A DNA stretch of 49,527 nucleotides from Bacteroidota bacterium (lineage in GTDB: Bacteria > Bacteroidota > Bacteroidia > B-17B0 > Aurantibacillaceae), in assembly GCA_013297775.1 (NCBI GenBank), contig JAAFIL010000026.1, positions 1-49,527 of the forward strand. Reading direction: 5' to 3'. The position numbers and the translations under genes were made by a program. How positions within the stretch are numbered: the stretch's first letter is position 1; every line of letters begins with the position of its first letter. The notes under the pieces were generated by a model. That model worked only from the letters and a program-made list of their open reading frames with translations. It ran no database searches and had not been told where the DNA came from. Below are positions 7,100 to 16,250 of this stretch, piece by piece.

Positions 7100-8710
7100 T
7101 TAATTAATTTGTAATTTTTCAAATTCTTTAACGCTTCCTGTTTTTTCAGCGTTTATAGAATCTTTGTAAATAGAACTCCCAATATTTTTATAACGAAGAT
7201 TTACCGTTATGTCATCTGTATTTTCTATGTAAATCTCATTTATTTTCGACTTTTGTTTTTGCTTTTTTTGGATGGATTTGAAAAACAAAAACCGACTATT
7301 AAAATAGGCGTAATAATTTAAAGGTGTTTCTTCAAAATAGCCAGGGATAGGGAGTAATTTGAATTGACCCGATCCTGTTTTACTTAATGTAATATGAGAT
7401 TTTGAATTCATCCAATGGCGTCCGAAATAAAAACTAAGGTCAATAGTATCTTTAGAAGTCAATACCAACGAGTCTTTAGCGGGTAAAGCTTTTAACAAAA
7501 TGCTATCACCAAAGTGTTGAAACAACAATACGTCGTAAGTAGATGCGTTTATAAAACGCGTTTTAAACAAGCCGCTATCTGGCGTTGTGTAATTAAAATT
7601 GGGGAATAAAGGATTTTCGTTTTTTTGTAAAACAACTTTTCCACCAACTTTATTGGCGTTTAATAATGTATCTTTTTTTAGTTCGTATAGTATAAAGTGC
7701 CTATAATCTTTAAAACTGACAGTGGTGTAGTTATTTAATACGGATTGAAAATTTCCTAAAGAATTTATGGAGTCAAATGAGGAAGACTTGGGCCCCGAAC
7801 AAGTATTAGCCATGCGCACAACAAGCACCAATGCTATAACAATGAACCAAATTATTCTAAACGAATCGGTTCCTTCGCTACTTGTATTTGAATTGTTTTG
7901 AGTGCCACGAACAAAAATAGCATGGTTATTTTTAATGATGCGTTGCAAATTTTCATCATCTATATTTAAACGCATGAGTTCGCCACTTATTTTTAGGTGA
8001 ACTGCATTTTCGCCATACTTACCATTGTGGCTAGAACTCAAGAGGTTAACAAGTACCAATGCAAAGGAATTTCTTAACTCAACGAAATCGTTGGGCAAGC
8101 GATTTAAAAATACGATTAACTTATTTTTATAAATAAATTCCATTTGGGTTTCTAATGCCCGTCCATTTAATAATCCGGCATCTAGTTTTTCTAAAAGTTG
8201 ATTTAAAATTTCTAGAATAGTACTCAGGGGTTTATAAATAGTTTCAAAAACGATTTGACGAAACTCTGAACTTAACAACTCTAATAAAACTAAAGCATGA
8301 CCCGCATCTATATATAATTTTTTATTCAAGTAAGTTTTATAGAAAACGTTTAACGCATCTGTTAAAAGTGTTTCAAATAGTGTTTGATGGTGCGGTGTTT
8401 CAACTATTTTCGAAAGTGCCGTAATGCTTTTGATGTCGGGAAATTGTTGTGGATTTTCAAAAAAAAGTAAAACCGATTTGTGCGAATAAATTTGATGGTG
8501 TACAAAAAAGCTATCGTTATCTTTTAAATCTTCTAACTGTTTTAAGATCGCATCTTTAGAGTAGGACTTTCCGTTTATGGTTAAATCAACAGTTCCATAT
8601 AAATTAAACTCGGCTAAAAATCGTTTTTTTAAGCGCGCAATATCTAAATCTGCTGGCTCGGTATTATCTTTAAAATAATCGAGTATATAAAGTGGCGATT
8701 GATAAGACAT
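7100..8710 (-). CDS. Membrane protein of the Hsp70 cassette, unknown function
   Basis: A 536-residue protein that I do not recognise. Residues 1-280 look soluble and mostly helical, Leu/Asn-rich. A single hydrophobic segment lies at about 284-301 (IIWFIVIALVLVVRM). The C-terminal 235 residues are polar and strand-rich, with Lys/Asp/Ser loops and three 'K.DSL/KDT' segments. With one membrane span the two halves would sit on opposite sides of the inner membrane. The start lies 5 bp after the Hsp70 stop, so it belongs to the same operon. It may recruit the Hsp70 to the membrane or sense an envelope signal; this is inference from position only. Base composition is like the neighbours. Confidence 0.75.
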   Translation of the reverse strand: MSYQSPLYILDYFKDNTEPADLDIARLKKRFLAEFNLYGTVDLTINGKSYSKDAILKQLEDLKDNDSFFVHHQIYSHKSVLLFFENPQQFPDIKSITALSKIVETPHHQTLFETLLTDALNVFYKTYLNKKLYIDAGHALVLLELLSSEFRQIVFETIYKPLSTILEILNQLLEKLDAGLLNGRALETQMEFIYKNKLIVFLNRLPNDFVELRNSFALVLVNLLSSSHNGKYGENAVHLKISGELMRLNIDDENLQRIIKNNHAIFVRGTQNNSNTSSEGTDSFRIIWFIVIALVLVVRMANTCSGPKSSSFDSINSLGNFQSVLNNYTTVSFKDYRHFILYELKKDTLLNANKVGGKVVLQKNENPLFPNFNYTTPDSGLFKTRFINASTYDVLLFQHFGDSILLKALPAKDSLVLTSKDTIDLSFYFGRHWMNSKSHITLSKTGSGQFKLLPIPGYFEETPLNYYAYFNSRFLFFKSIQKKQKQKSKINEIYIENTDDITVNLRYKNIGSSIYKDSINAEKTGSVKEFEKLQIN

Positions 8711-8715
8711 AATAG

Positions 8716-11241
8716 TTACCCAAGCCCCGTCCCTTTAATTTTAACTTCCGAAACGGCATGATGTGTATTGGCTAATACTTGATTAAATACGCCACGTAAT
8801 TCTTCATAGTTTTTTCTTTCTAAAGCTTTATCGCCCATTTCGGCAAAGCGTTTGGTTAAGCTAGGGTCTTTAAAATGATCGCTACTTAAATGGATATAAT
8901 GCAAGTAATAAGAAGTGAGTAAGGTAGGTGTAAAAAATATCATTTTATTTAACAGGCGATTCAGTGTTTTTAATTGACCTTGCACCAAAAAAGAACTTTT
9001 AGTAGTGGCCATTGCATTAGCCTCGTTGCTTTTGAGTTGTTCAAACTCGGTTTTTAAGTTAGCGGGCACATCGTCAAAAGTTTCGATCCAATAATTAATG
9101 GTATTACGGTTTTCGTAATATTCGGCTTTAACTTTAACCGATAAACTCGTGTTGTCGTTACTAAAATAACTTTGTGCTAATTTGCGTTTATATTCTTCTA
9201 ATTGGTATTTCTCATCCGATAAACTTTTTTCGTTTAGCTGCATGGCTTTGGCATACAACTCGTTTAGCTTTTCGAGTATGAGGTGTAATTCTTGCGCCTT
9301 TTCATAATCTTCTTGCTGTGTGGCCTTCATAATTTCCACATCCATTTCGTTCTTCATCTCTTTAATCTCTTCGCGCAATTTACTAACGCTAACGTATTTT
9401 TCGCTCGGACTAAACACTTCGGCTACTTCGTAATCTATTAATAATAAATTCGCTTTCACCGATACATCGCGGCTTTCCGAAACTTCAATTTTGATTTCAA
9501 TATCACTGCCTTTAATTAAATCGGCGGTTAATTGTTTGCCATTAATTTCGATTAAGCCAATAATTTGATTGGTGCTGGGATGCGCTTTATGATTGCCTTC
9601 TAAGACATTAATAATCAATTGATCGTCGCTTTTAGCTTTAATGGTGCGCGATACTTCTTTATAAATTGTTTTTGAAATGGGTAAAATACTGTTGCGTTCA
9701 AATACTAATTCGCAGCGGGTCGTATTGTTATGCACGTCATCTACCTCTATGCAAATATCTTCGGGAAGTGGTTGCCCACTTAAACTAAACAAGCCTTGTG
9801 TAATATCAAGCAACTGTTGTAAGGTTGGTAGTTCTTCGTGTTGCTCAGTATATACTTTAAAGGTAAAAGCATTCAACGTATTTTTACGCAGCAATACAAA
9901 CTCACCTATTTTAGCTTGTAAGGGTTTAAACCCACTGTCATAGCCTCCATCGGCGCGCGTGATGCGGTAGAAATAAGTACCTTGTAAGGCTTGGCACATA
10001 CCAGTAATGTATTCTTCGCTATCTTTTGAATGTTTGTTATACGCCAGTTTAATTTGAGGTAAGTTGCTTACAGGATTTGTTAATGTTGGCGTTTCGCTAA
10101 CGTTTATGTCAGTTACAACAGGTGTTGCTTTCACTTTTGAAGCAGCGTAATAGGCCGCCCCCACAGCCACAGCGGTAGTTGGGTCGGCACTGTAATTGGT
10201 CTTAATACCAGTTTGTTCTTCAACCATACGACGCACATAAGGAATGTAGGTGCTGCCACCAATCATAATAATTTCATCCACATCATTAGCTAACATGGCA
10301 TTGGCGTTTAACACCTCTTCAATTAACTGAATGCTTCGGCTTACTTTTTCGGCAATGCAGGCGTTTAACTCTTGGTCTGTTACTTTAAAATACACCTCGT
10401 GTTCGTTGCCACTAAGTGTAGTAAATGTAAACTCTACTTCTACTGAACTGCTCACGCTTAATTCTTTTTTAGCTTCTTCGGCTTTAAGCATTAAAATAAA
10501 AAATAGTTTTTCGTAAGGACCGTTTTGTTTGGGTAGTTCTTCTTTTAATTCGGTTAAACCCGTTTGTGCCATTAATTTAGGCACCATCACCTCCATCATA
10601 AAACTGTAATCAAAATCTACGCCGCCCAAAAAATTATCGCCACGGTGATCTACAATTTTTAATTCGTTTTCTTTTATGCTTACCAAAGCCACATCAAACG
10701 TGCCTCCACCTAAGTCGTAAACCAACCAATGTTTACCGTTTTGTGTAGCCTCTTCTTCGTTCGCGCTATTAAAAAAAGCTAACGAGGCAGCAATGGGTTC
10801 TTGCAACAACACTACTTCTTTAAAGCCAGCTTCGTAACCCGCTTTTTTAGTGGCATTACTTTGCATGGTGTCGAAGCTCGCTGGAATAGTAATAACGGCA
10901 CTATCAATGGCTTCGGAGGTGTGAATGAAATTTTTTAGTTCTTTTAAAACCAAAGCCGATAACTCAATGGGCGAATAGAAGGTACTGTTGCTTGGTACAA
11001 AGTAGTTTTCGCCTGTTCCCATTTTGCGTTTAAAACTGCTAAATACATTTAACGGATCTTTTACCAACCACTCGCGCGCCTTATCGCCCACAATGATGCG
11101 CTCGCCTCTAAACGCCACACAACTCGGCAGCGTTTCTTTAAACCCAACGGGGTTTTTAAACACCTCCACATTTTTACCATTAAAACGAGCAATTAACGAA
11201 TTGGTGGTTCCTAAGTCTATACCAAAATTGATGGTTTGCAT
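8716..11241 (-). CDS. Unusual Hsp70-family chaperone with inserted domain
   Basis: An 841-residue protein. Residues 1-370 form a full Hsp70 ATPase domain: GIDLGTTNS, AVITIPASF, QEPIAASLAF, VYDLGGGTFD, LGGVDFD and IMIGGSTYIPYVRR. The usual hydrophobic interdomain linker (DVLLLD type) is not visible. Instead about 125 residues (395-520) with no Hsp70 counterpart intervene. Residues 519-605 then match the substrate-binding beta domain (LPISKTIYKEV, INVLEGNHK, GLIEINGKQL, DIEIKIEVSESRDVSVKA). A charged helix at 622-690 contains a stretch (KATQQEDYEKAQELHLILEK) reminiscent of UVR motifs, followed by a 150-residue tail without an EEVD-like end. It is longer than DnaK (about 640 residues) and clearly not the housekeeping DnaK. 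It is the middle gene of a three-gene operon, 8 bp after the small gene upstream and 5 bp before the membrane-protein gene. Confidence 0.9.
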   Translation of the reverse strand: MQTINFGIDLGTTNSLIARFNGKNVEVFKNPVGFKETLPSCVAFRGERIIVGDKAREWLVKDPLNVFSSFKRKMGTGENYFVPSNSTFYSPIELSALVLKELKNFIHTSEAIDSAVITIPASFDTMQSNATKKAGYEAGFKEVVLLQEPIAASLAFFNSANEEEATQNGKHWLVYDLGGGTFDVALVSIKENELKIVDHRGDNFLGGVDFDYSFMMEVMVPKLMAQTGLTELKEELPKQNGPYEKLFFILMLKAEEAKKELSVSSSVEVEFTFTTLSGNEHEVYFKVTDQELNACIAEKVSRSIQLIEEVLNANAMLANDVDEIIMIGGSTYIPYVRRMVEEQTGIKTNYSADPTTAVAVGAAYYAASKVKATPVVTDINVSETPTLTNPVSNLPQIKLAYNKHSKDSEEYITGMCQALQGTYFYRITRADGGYDSGFKPLQAKIGEFVLLRKNTLNAFTFKVYTEQHEELPTLQQLLDITQGLFSLSGQPLPEDICIEVDDVHNNTTRCELVFERNSILPISKTIYKEVSRTIKAKSDDQLIINVLEGNHKAHPSTNQIIGLIEINGKQLTADLIKGSDIEIKIEVSESRDVSVKANLLLIDYEVAEVFSPSEKYVSVSKLREEIKEMKNEMDVEIMKATQQEDYEKAQELHLILEKLNELYAKAMQLNEKSLSDEKYQLEEYKRKLAQSYFSNDNTSLSVKVKAEYYENRNTINYWIETFDDVPANLKTEFEQLKSNEANAMATTKSSFLVQGQLKTLNRLLNKMIFFTPTLLTSYYLHYIHLSSDHFKDPSLTKRFAEMGDKALERKNYEELRGVFNQVLANTHHAVSEVKIKGTGLG

Positions 11242-11249
11242 ATCTTCTT

Positions 11250-11549
11250 TTATTGATTTTCGACAATCACCACACCTTTTTGTAACAGTTGATTGTGATG
11301 AAAAACGATAGGTTTTATAACTTGTGTAACAACCAGTTGTTGCGTGGCCTCGCCAACAATATTGGCTTCTAAATCGGTTCGCGTATCGGTGTATTTTTCG
11401 TGCAAAGGATTTTGAATGGTATAATCCATATCGCTAAAGGCTTGATGGATGCGTGAAAGAAAACGGGCGTAGCTTTCTTGCTTGTTTTCTTTTGTCAATT
11501 TTTGTTCCATCAAAAACAACTGATTTAAAATGTCGAGGTGTTGTTTCAT
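11250..11549 (-). CDS. Small protein preceding the unusual Hsp70
   Basis: A 99-residue protein: an N-terminal helix rich in Leu/Lys/Glu (residues 1-40), a proline turn (NPLHEKYTDTRTDLEA), then strand-like NIVGEATQQLVVTQVIKPIVF and LLQKGVVIVE. The helix-then-beta plan and the ending '..VIKP....LLQKGVVIVE' faintly recall the C-terminal beta domain of GrpE nucleotide-exchange factors. The similarity is too weak to name it so. Its stop lies 8 bp before the Hsp70 ATG, so it is co-transcribed and a good candidate for a dedicated co-chaperone. It is probably the first gene of the operon, with 301 bp to the next gene upstream. Confidence 0.75.
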   Translation of the reverse strand: MKQHLDILNQLFLMEQKLTKENKQESYARFLSRIHQAFSDMDYTIQNPLHEKYTDTRTDLEANIVGEATQQLVVTQVIKPIVFHHNQLLQKGVVIVENQ

Positions 11550-11735
11550 AAATTTATTTTATAACATGCGTTCATGGATGTTTTATTACTTAGTTTCTTC
11601 TTTTTGTTTTCATTAGTTCCTTATGGAGGCTTAAAATAAGTTCTTGAAAGTAAATATTTTTAAGCGATGAAAAAAATTTGAGTCGTTAAAATACGATTGA
11701 GCAAGCCAAGTATTTGCTACAATTTTTAGGAAACA

Positions 11736-11762
11736 AAAATGACGGTAACCAACCGTCATTTT
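11736..11762 (-). terminator. Rho-independent terminator downstream of the 148-residue protein gene
   Basis: AAAATGACGGT (11736-11746) and ACCGTCATTTT (11752-11762) form a perfect 11-bp stem with a 5-nt loop. On the minus strand the stem ends in a T-run (ATTTTTG), so it terminates the gene at 11851-12297. The rest of the 11550-11850 gap is AT-rich and shows nothing else. Confidence 0.75.
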
Positions 11763-11850
11763 CTTAACAAAGCAAAAACTGTTTAACCCTTAATTATACA
11801 ATCGTCTGCTTATTTTTTTATAGAATCTCAAATCCCTTTACGCACCAAAA

Positions 11851-12288
11851 TTAATTCATTTTGAACGCAGGTATTTTTCCTTCCTTCATTAATTGTAAAC
11901 TTTTGCGTTTGTGTTCTTCAAAATTACCAAATGCTAAGGCATCTAACATTTCTGCACGGGTCATATCCGGATTACCAAATTGCATACGAATTTCGTCTGC
12001 ACAACGGTCCACGTATTTCTCAAATTTATTCGGTGCCCAAACGTATTCTTTTTTGGGAGCATCTTTTTTTATGGCAAACTCTTTCGGCAAAATGCCTTCA
12101 ATTTTGGCTTTAATTTCTAAGCCTTCGTAAACTTTTGGCAATTGACGGTTATCGAACATGAAAGGCTTACTTACCATTATCACATGTTTTTTACGTTTAG
12201 GATCTATCATAGATAAACCCTCAATACGCAACCCTTTTTTCTTAAGGGTGCCGTACTTCGTTTCAAAGTGTTTTAAAATTTCAAACAT
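11851..12288 (-). CDS. Conserved-looking hypothetical protein
   Basis: A 145-residue soluble protein starting MFEILKHFETKYG. It is basic and Lys-rich, with the segments MIDPKRKKHVIMVSKPFMFDNRQLP, EYVWAPNKFEKYVDRCADEIR and DMTRAEMLDALAFGNFEEHKRK. No catalytic motif or membrane span is visible, and I do not recognise the family. An in-frame ATG three codons upstream (12297) is an alternative start. A -7 box TACCTTTG at 12311-12318 serves either. It is a single-gene unit closed by the terminator at 11736-11762, which supports its being expressed. Confidence 0.7.
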   Translation of the reverse strand: MFEILKHFETKYGTLKKKGLRIEGLSMIDPKRKKHVIMVSKPFMFDNRQLPKVYEGLEIKAKIEGILPKEFAIKKDAPKKEYVWAPNKFEKYVDRCADEIRMQFGNPDMTRAEMLDALAFGNFEEHKRKSLQLMKEGKIPAFKMN

Positions 12289-12310
12289 AATAAACAAGCT
12301 AACTTATTAA

Positions 12311-12318
12311 CAAAGGTA
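12311..12318 (-). promoter_or_regulatory. -7 promoter box of the 148-residue protein gene
   Basis: Minus strand TACCTTTG, an exact TAnnTTTG match, 13-22 nt upstream of the two possible ATGs. Confidence 0.4.
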
Positions 12319-12537
12319 GGGATAATATGTGTTAATAACTCTGAATTTAGACGAATTTTTATTTTTTGCGAAAGGCTCTAACTTAAAGCGGTGTCTTTAT
12401 AACGTTGATAATGTGTTAATTGCGTGTTTGTTTTTTGTTAAGTTATTGATTTTTAACAAGTTATTTATCTATTTACTTGTTTACAAAAGTTTTGGCTAAT
12501 TAATCACCCCATGCTTTAACAATTAGTAGTTCTTAAT

Positions 12538-13554
12538 TTAATTTGGATTTAATACGATGTCTTTGAGCGCACTTACCCATTTGGCATCTGCATTTAGGCT
12601 GTTTACAAGGGTTACGCTTTGCCCACCATGTTCTTTAAAAATTTCGTCGTATTCAGTTCCTATTTCGTGAATGGTTTCTAAACAATCGGCCACAAAAGCA
12701 GGCGAAAAAATAAGAATGTTTTTAGCCCCTGTTTTGGCTAACTCTTCAACTACCTTATCGCTAAATGGCTTCAGCCACTTATTATCGAGGCGACTTTGAA
12801 AAGCCGTTGAATACTTTCCTTCGGGAATTTGAAGGGCTTTTACTATTTGGCGTGTTGTTTCGAAACTATTAGCGCGGTAACAAAAACGGTTATCGTTGTT
12901 AATGGTATCGCAGCAATGTCCCATGGCGCAATGCCCACCGCCATAATGCTTCGATCCTTTGCGGATGTGTCGTTCGGGTAAGCCATGGTAACTGAACACC
13001 ACATGGTCAAATTGACTAATATCGTGTTTACGTGCCTCTATTAAAAGTGCTTCTAAAAAACGAGGATGATCGTAAAATTTACTAATCACATTTAAGTTGG
13101 GTATAACTTCCCAAGTTTTGAGTTCATCAAGCACTGCTTCGATTGTGCTTCCCGTGCTACTGCTGGCGTATTGCGGGTATAGGGGAACGATGTGTATTTT
13201 TTCGGGTTGGGCTTTACGAATGGCTTCGAGGGCTTTTTTAATGCTGGGTTGTTGGTAACGCATGGCTAACTCCACTAAATAGTTCGGCCCAACTTCTGCT
13301 TGTAATTTTTCTTGGAGTGCAATGCTGTTGAGCAATAAGGGCGATCCCTCTTTCGTCCAAATGTGTTTGTATAAGCCCGCACTTTTAAAACTGCGAAACG
13401 GAACAATGATGAGGTTTACTAAAATAAACCGAAGAATAGGATTGACATCAATAACTCGCTTATCGTTTAAAAATTGAGTTAGGTATTTGCCTACTTTGGG
13501 CGGCGTGGGAGCGTCTGGGGTTCCGAGATTGATAAGGAGAATGGTTTCTTTCAT
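12538..13554 (-). CDS. hemH: Ferrochelatase
   Basis: Inserts Fe2+ into protoporphyrin IX in the last step of haem synthesis. At 338 residues it has normal length. The N-terminus ETILLINLGTPDAPTPPKVGKYLTQFLNDKRVID is diagnostic. FSYHGLPERHIRKG carries the catalytic His. CYRANSFETTRQI, FQSRLDNKWLKPFSD and FSPAFVADCLETIHEIG (with the conserved Glu of the proton or metal path) follow. A Cys-rich insertion (GGGHCAMGHCCDTI) precedes the CYR motif, similar to insertions with extra cysteines in other bacterial ferrochelatases. No cluster claim is made. It reads toward 12538 downstream of lspA on the same strand, 33 bp apart, so co-transcription is likely. Confidence 0.96.
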   Translation of the reverse strand: MKETILLINLGTPDAPTPPKVGKYLTQFLNDKRVIDVNPILRFILVNLIIVPFRSFKSAGLYKHIWTKEGSPLLLNSIALQEKLQAEVGPNYLVELAMRYQQPSIKKALEAIRKAQPEKIHIVPLYPQYASSSTGSTIEAVLDELKTWEVIPNLNVISKFYDHPRFLEALLIEARKHDISQFDHVVFSYHGLPERHIRKGSKHYGGGHCAMGHCCDTINNDNRFCYRANSFETTRQIVKALQIPEGKYSTAFQSRLDNKWLKPFSDKVVEELAKTGAKNILIFSPAFVADCLETIHEIGTEYDEIFKEHGGQSVTLVNSLNADAKWVSALKDIVLNPN

Positions 13555-13587
13555 GTTTATACGACTTCACTAAATGAACAAGCCAAT

Positions 13588-14280
13588 TTAATTTGTGTTC
13601 AAATTATTTTCGCTGGTTGCCGAATTTTGTTCTTCTACAACAGGTGGTGTTGGTTTAGTAACCTTGCTAAACGATTTATTAAATAAAATGATAATACCAA
13701 TACCGCCCGAAATAGCCGCGTCGGCAAAATTAAAAATGGGTCTAAAAAATTGAAACTCCTCGCCGCCCCAAATTGGAAACCATGTTGGGAAATGTCCATT
13801 TATTAAAGGGAAGTAAAACATATCTACCACATGGCCATGCAAAAAGCCAGCATAGCCGCCCTCAGCAGGTAAAAATTCAGCTATGTCATTAATACTACTT
13901 TGCCCAAACAATAAACCATAAAACATACTGTCTAAAATATTTCCAACAGCTCCCGCTAAAATTAGCGATACTGCAAAAATAAAACCCTTTGCTTCGCCTT
14001 GCTTAATAATATAACGGATGTAAAATAAACCAACAATACATGCAATAATACGAAAGACACTCAAAATAAGTTTACCATAATCGCCACCAAACTCGTAACC
14101 AAACGCCATCCCAGGGTTTTCGGTAAAGTATAGCATAACGCCATCGTTTAAACGCGCCACTTCGCCAAAGTGGTAATGTGTTTTGATGTAAATTTTTATA
14201 AACTGATCTATTAAAAGCACTAAAAACACGGTAATTAGTGGTAAGCGGTAAACACTTAGAATATGACGTAATTTATTCAT
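13588..14280 (-). CDS. lspA: Lipoprotein signal peptidase (signal peptidase II)
   Basis: Inner-membrane aspartyl protease that cuts the signal peptide of lipidated prolipoproteins. Four hydrophobic segments are visible. The two catalytic aspartates sit in GNILDSMFYG and FNFADAAISGG, the latter being the hallmark 'FN.AD' motif. ENPGMAFGYEFGG matches the conserved 'N.G.AFG' loop. At 230 residues it is longer than E. coli LspA (about 165) because of a periplasmic insertion between the aspartates (about residues 120-170) and a polar C-terminal tail, both common in Bacteroidota. A -7 box TATCTTTG precedes it at 14295-14302. hemH follows after 33 bp. Confidence 0.95.
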   Translation of the reverse strand: MNKLRHILSVYRLPLITVFLVLLIDQFIKIYIKTHYHFGEVARLNDGVMLYFTENPGMAFGYEFGGDYGKLILSVFRIIACIVGLFYIRYIIKQGEAKGFIFAVSLILAGAVGNILDSMFYGLLFGQSSINDIAEFLPAEGGYAGFLHGHVVDMFYFPLINGHFPTWFPIWGGEEFQFFRPIFNFADAAISGGIGIIILFNKSFSKVTKPTPPVVEEQNSATSENNLNTN

Positions 14281-14294
14281 TTTGCAAACGTCGG

Positions 14295-14302
14295 CAAAGA
14301 TA
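14295..14302 (-). promoter_or_regulatory. -7 promoter box of lspA
   Basis: Minus strand TATCTTTG, an exact TAnnTTTG match, 14 nt upstream of the lspA ATG. Confidence 0.45.
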
Positions 14303-14394
14303 CAGTTTTATTTTAATGCCTCGGGTTGTAGTTAACTCTAATTGTTATTATTCGTAAAAAGTGGGAGTTGTGTTTATTAAATTAAAAATAAATA

Positions 14395-15312
14395 CTAATC
14401 TAATTTCAATTTACCACTTCCAATAACCACACCATCGCAGGTAATTTCGATTTGATAGTTACCGGGTAAAAAATCGCCTTGTCCTTCGCAATAGGTTACC
14501 GCCGTCATTTCGGCATTGGCATAATTAACGGTTTCTTTTCCCGCAAAATAACCGCTCGATTTGCCAAACGTAAAACGATAACCATCGTCGTAACCTTTGG
14601 CTAGTTCTTTTCCGTCGGGTGTCATAATGCGCACATACACTGTTTTTTCGCCAGCTTTAGCAATTTTATTTTCGCCCAAACTAAATTGAACTTTTATTTT
14701 TTCGACCCGCTTCGCACGGTCGGTTTCTACTTCTTTTTTGCCACCACTTTTAAATTTAACGCCTTTAGCCGACACGTTAAAGCAGGTTAAAATACTGCCT
14801 TTGGCAATGGTTCCTTTTAGTTCTTCTTTTTCTTTTTTTAATTCATCGCCCTTCGATTTTTCAACATCCAATTCTTTCAGTACTTGTTTTTTTTCGGCTA
14901 CTAAAGTTTGGTTTAACACCCCCAAGCTATCAATGGTTTTCACATAGCCCTTCATAATGCTTCGTAGGGTTTCGGTTTCTTTTCTAAGTTTAGAAATAAT
15001 ATACGCATCGCCTTTGTGCTTTTCGGCTTCTTTAATAAGTTCGGCAATTTTAAGTTTTTTTTCCTCAATGTCTGTTTGAAGGGCTTTATCAGAAGTTTCT
15101 AAGGTTTCGTATTCTTTTTGCAAGGCCAGCAAATCGCTCTTTACGTTATCGCGTTCTATAACCACTTCTTTGGTAACCACCACCTGTTGGGCTACTCTCT
15201 CTTTTTCTTTAGATAATAGCCATATTGTGTAAGCATTAGTGCCTACTAAAAGGGCAATAATCACCCAAAATATACCGTATCTTTTTTTAGAAGATTGCTC
15301 GTTTTCTGTCAT
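14395..15312 (-). CDS. Membrane-anchored coiled-coil protein
   Basis: A 305-residue protein with one N-terminal membrane span (FWVIIALLVGTNAYTIWLL, about residues 14-32) after a short positive cytoplasmic tail. A long charged heptad-type region follows at about 35-170, rich in Lys/Glu/Leu. The last 130 residues form a strand-rich globular part (CFNVSAKGVKFKSGGKKEVETDRAKRVEKIKVQFSL, then VYVRIMTPDGKELAKG and NYQIEITCDGVVIGSGKLKLD). The type II anchor would place the coiled coil in the periplasm. Function unknown; it resembles envelope scaffold proteins only in layout. It is divergent from the ComF-family gene. A -7 box TAATTTTG lies at 15318-15325, immediately upstream of the ATG. Confidence 0.75.
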   Translation of the reverse strand: MTENEQSSKKRYGIFWVIIALLVGTNAYTIWLLSKEKERVAQQVVVTKEVVIERDNVKSDLLALQKEYETLETSDKALQTDIEEKKLKIAELIKEAEKHKGDAYIISKLRKETETLRSIMKGYVKTIDSLGVLNQTLVAEKKQVLKELDVEKSKGDELKKEKEELKGTIAKGSILTCFNVSAKGVKFKSGGKKEVETDRAKRVEKIKVQFSLGENKIAKAGEKTVYVRIMTPDGKELAKGYDDGYRFTFGKSSGYFAGKETVNYANAEMTAVTYCEGQGDFLPGNYQIEITCDGVVIGSGKLKLD

Positions 15313-15317
15313 AAGAT

Positions 15318-15325
15318 CAAAATTA
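15318..15325 (-). promoter_or_regulatory. -7 promoter box of the coiled-coil protein gene
   Basis: Minus strand TAATTTTG, a TAnnTTTG match, 5 nt upstream of the ATG. A transcript from here would have almost no leader. Confidence 0.35.
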
Positions 15326-15351
15326 CAAAGGAAAAAGTGTACTTTAGGGGC

Positions 15352-16056
15352 ATGTTGCAGCCACTTATTAACGACTTCCTGTCATTAATTTATCCAAACC
15401 AATGTCCGGCTTGCCAAAATTTACTTTTTGGACACGAGTCGTGGTTGTGTAATGCTTGTATGTTGAGCCTCCCGCAATTAAGCGCATATTCGCATAGGCA
15501 GCAGCAATTAGCCAATACCTTTAACGGTCGCATTCCGTTGGAGGCGGTTAGTACCTATTATTTGTTTGAGAAAAATAGCCGTGTTCAAGCGGTGTTACAC
15601 AGCATCAAATACCGCCAACATGCACCTTTGGCTGTTTTTTTAGGCGAAAGGTATGCGGCTCAACTCGAACAAGAAGGTTTTTTTGAGGGGATAGATTTTA
15701 TCATTCCTGTTCCGCTTCACCAAAAACGATTAAAACAACGTGGCTTTAATCAAAGCGAACGTTTAGCAAAAGGCTTATCCAATTACACGGGCATTGCCAT
15801 AGATAATAACAGTTTAGTGCGAAGCCGAGAAAGTACAACGCAAACGCGTAAACAACAATTTGCCCGATGGGAAAATGTGGCCTCTATTTTTGAGTTAACA
15901 CCAACTGCACAGGCTCGGTTAGAAGGCAAACATATTTTAGTTATAGACGATGTGATTACCACGGGTGCTACGCTCGAAGCGGTTTACGAACCCTTATCAA
16001 AAATTCCAAATTTACGAATTAGTATTGCGGCATTGGCGTATGCGGTAAAAACGTGA
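15352..16056 (+). CDS. ComF family phosphoribosyltransferase-like protein
   Basis: A 234-residue ComF/GntX-type protein. It has an N-terminal zinc-finger-like motif (CPACQNLL...CNAC) and a phosphoribosyltransferase domain. IPVPLHQKRLKQRGFNQSERLAKGL is the ComF signature, and HILVIDDVITTGATLEA is the PRPP-binding loop. Family members are linked to DNA uptake and recombination, but the biochemical activity is not settled. The open frame begins at 15295; the start at 15352 is preferred because the family begins a few residues before the Cys motif and the extra residues overlap the divergent gene. It stands alone. Confidence 0.9.
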   Translation: MLQPLINDFLSLIYPNQCPACQNLLFGHESWLCNACMLSLPQLSAYSHRQQQLANTFNGRIPLEAVSTYYLFEKNSRVQAVLHSIKYRQHAPLAVFLGERYAAQLEQEGFFEGIDFIIPVPLHQKRLKQRGFNQSERLAKGLSNYTGIAIDNNSLVRSRESTTQTRKQQFARWENVASIFELTPTAQARLEGKHILVIDDVITTGATLEAVYEPLSKIPNLRISIAALAYAVKT

Positions 16057-16250
16057 GTATTAAATTGCGTTTTATTAGTAGATCTTTTTCATCATTCAAT
16101 TAAACACATCGCTGGAACGCTTGTCAATGGTTGTGCTGGCGTGTTTTCATAAAATACCAAAATGTTTTGAGCGTAGATAATTCATGCTCAATTGTGCATC
16201 ACATTGCGCTTGAATAAACTGAATAAACGTTGTTGAACGCTGAAAGAGGG

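Noticed and set aside
8716-11241. Assignment as housekeeping DnaK
   Set aside because: It is 200 residues too long, has an extra domain in place of the linker, and has no grpE or dnaJ beside it.
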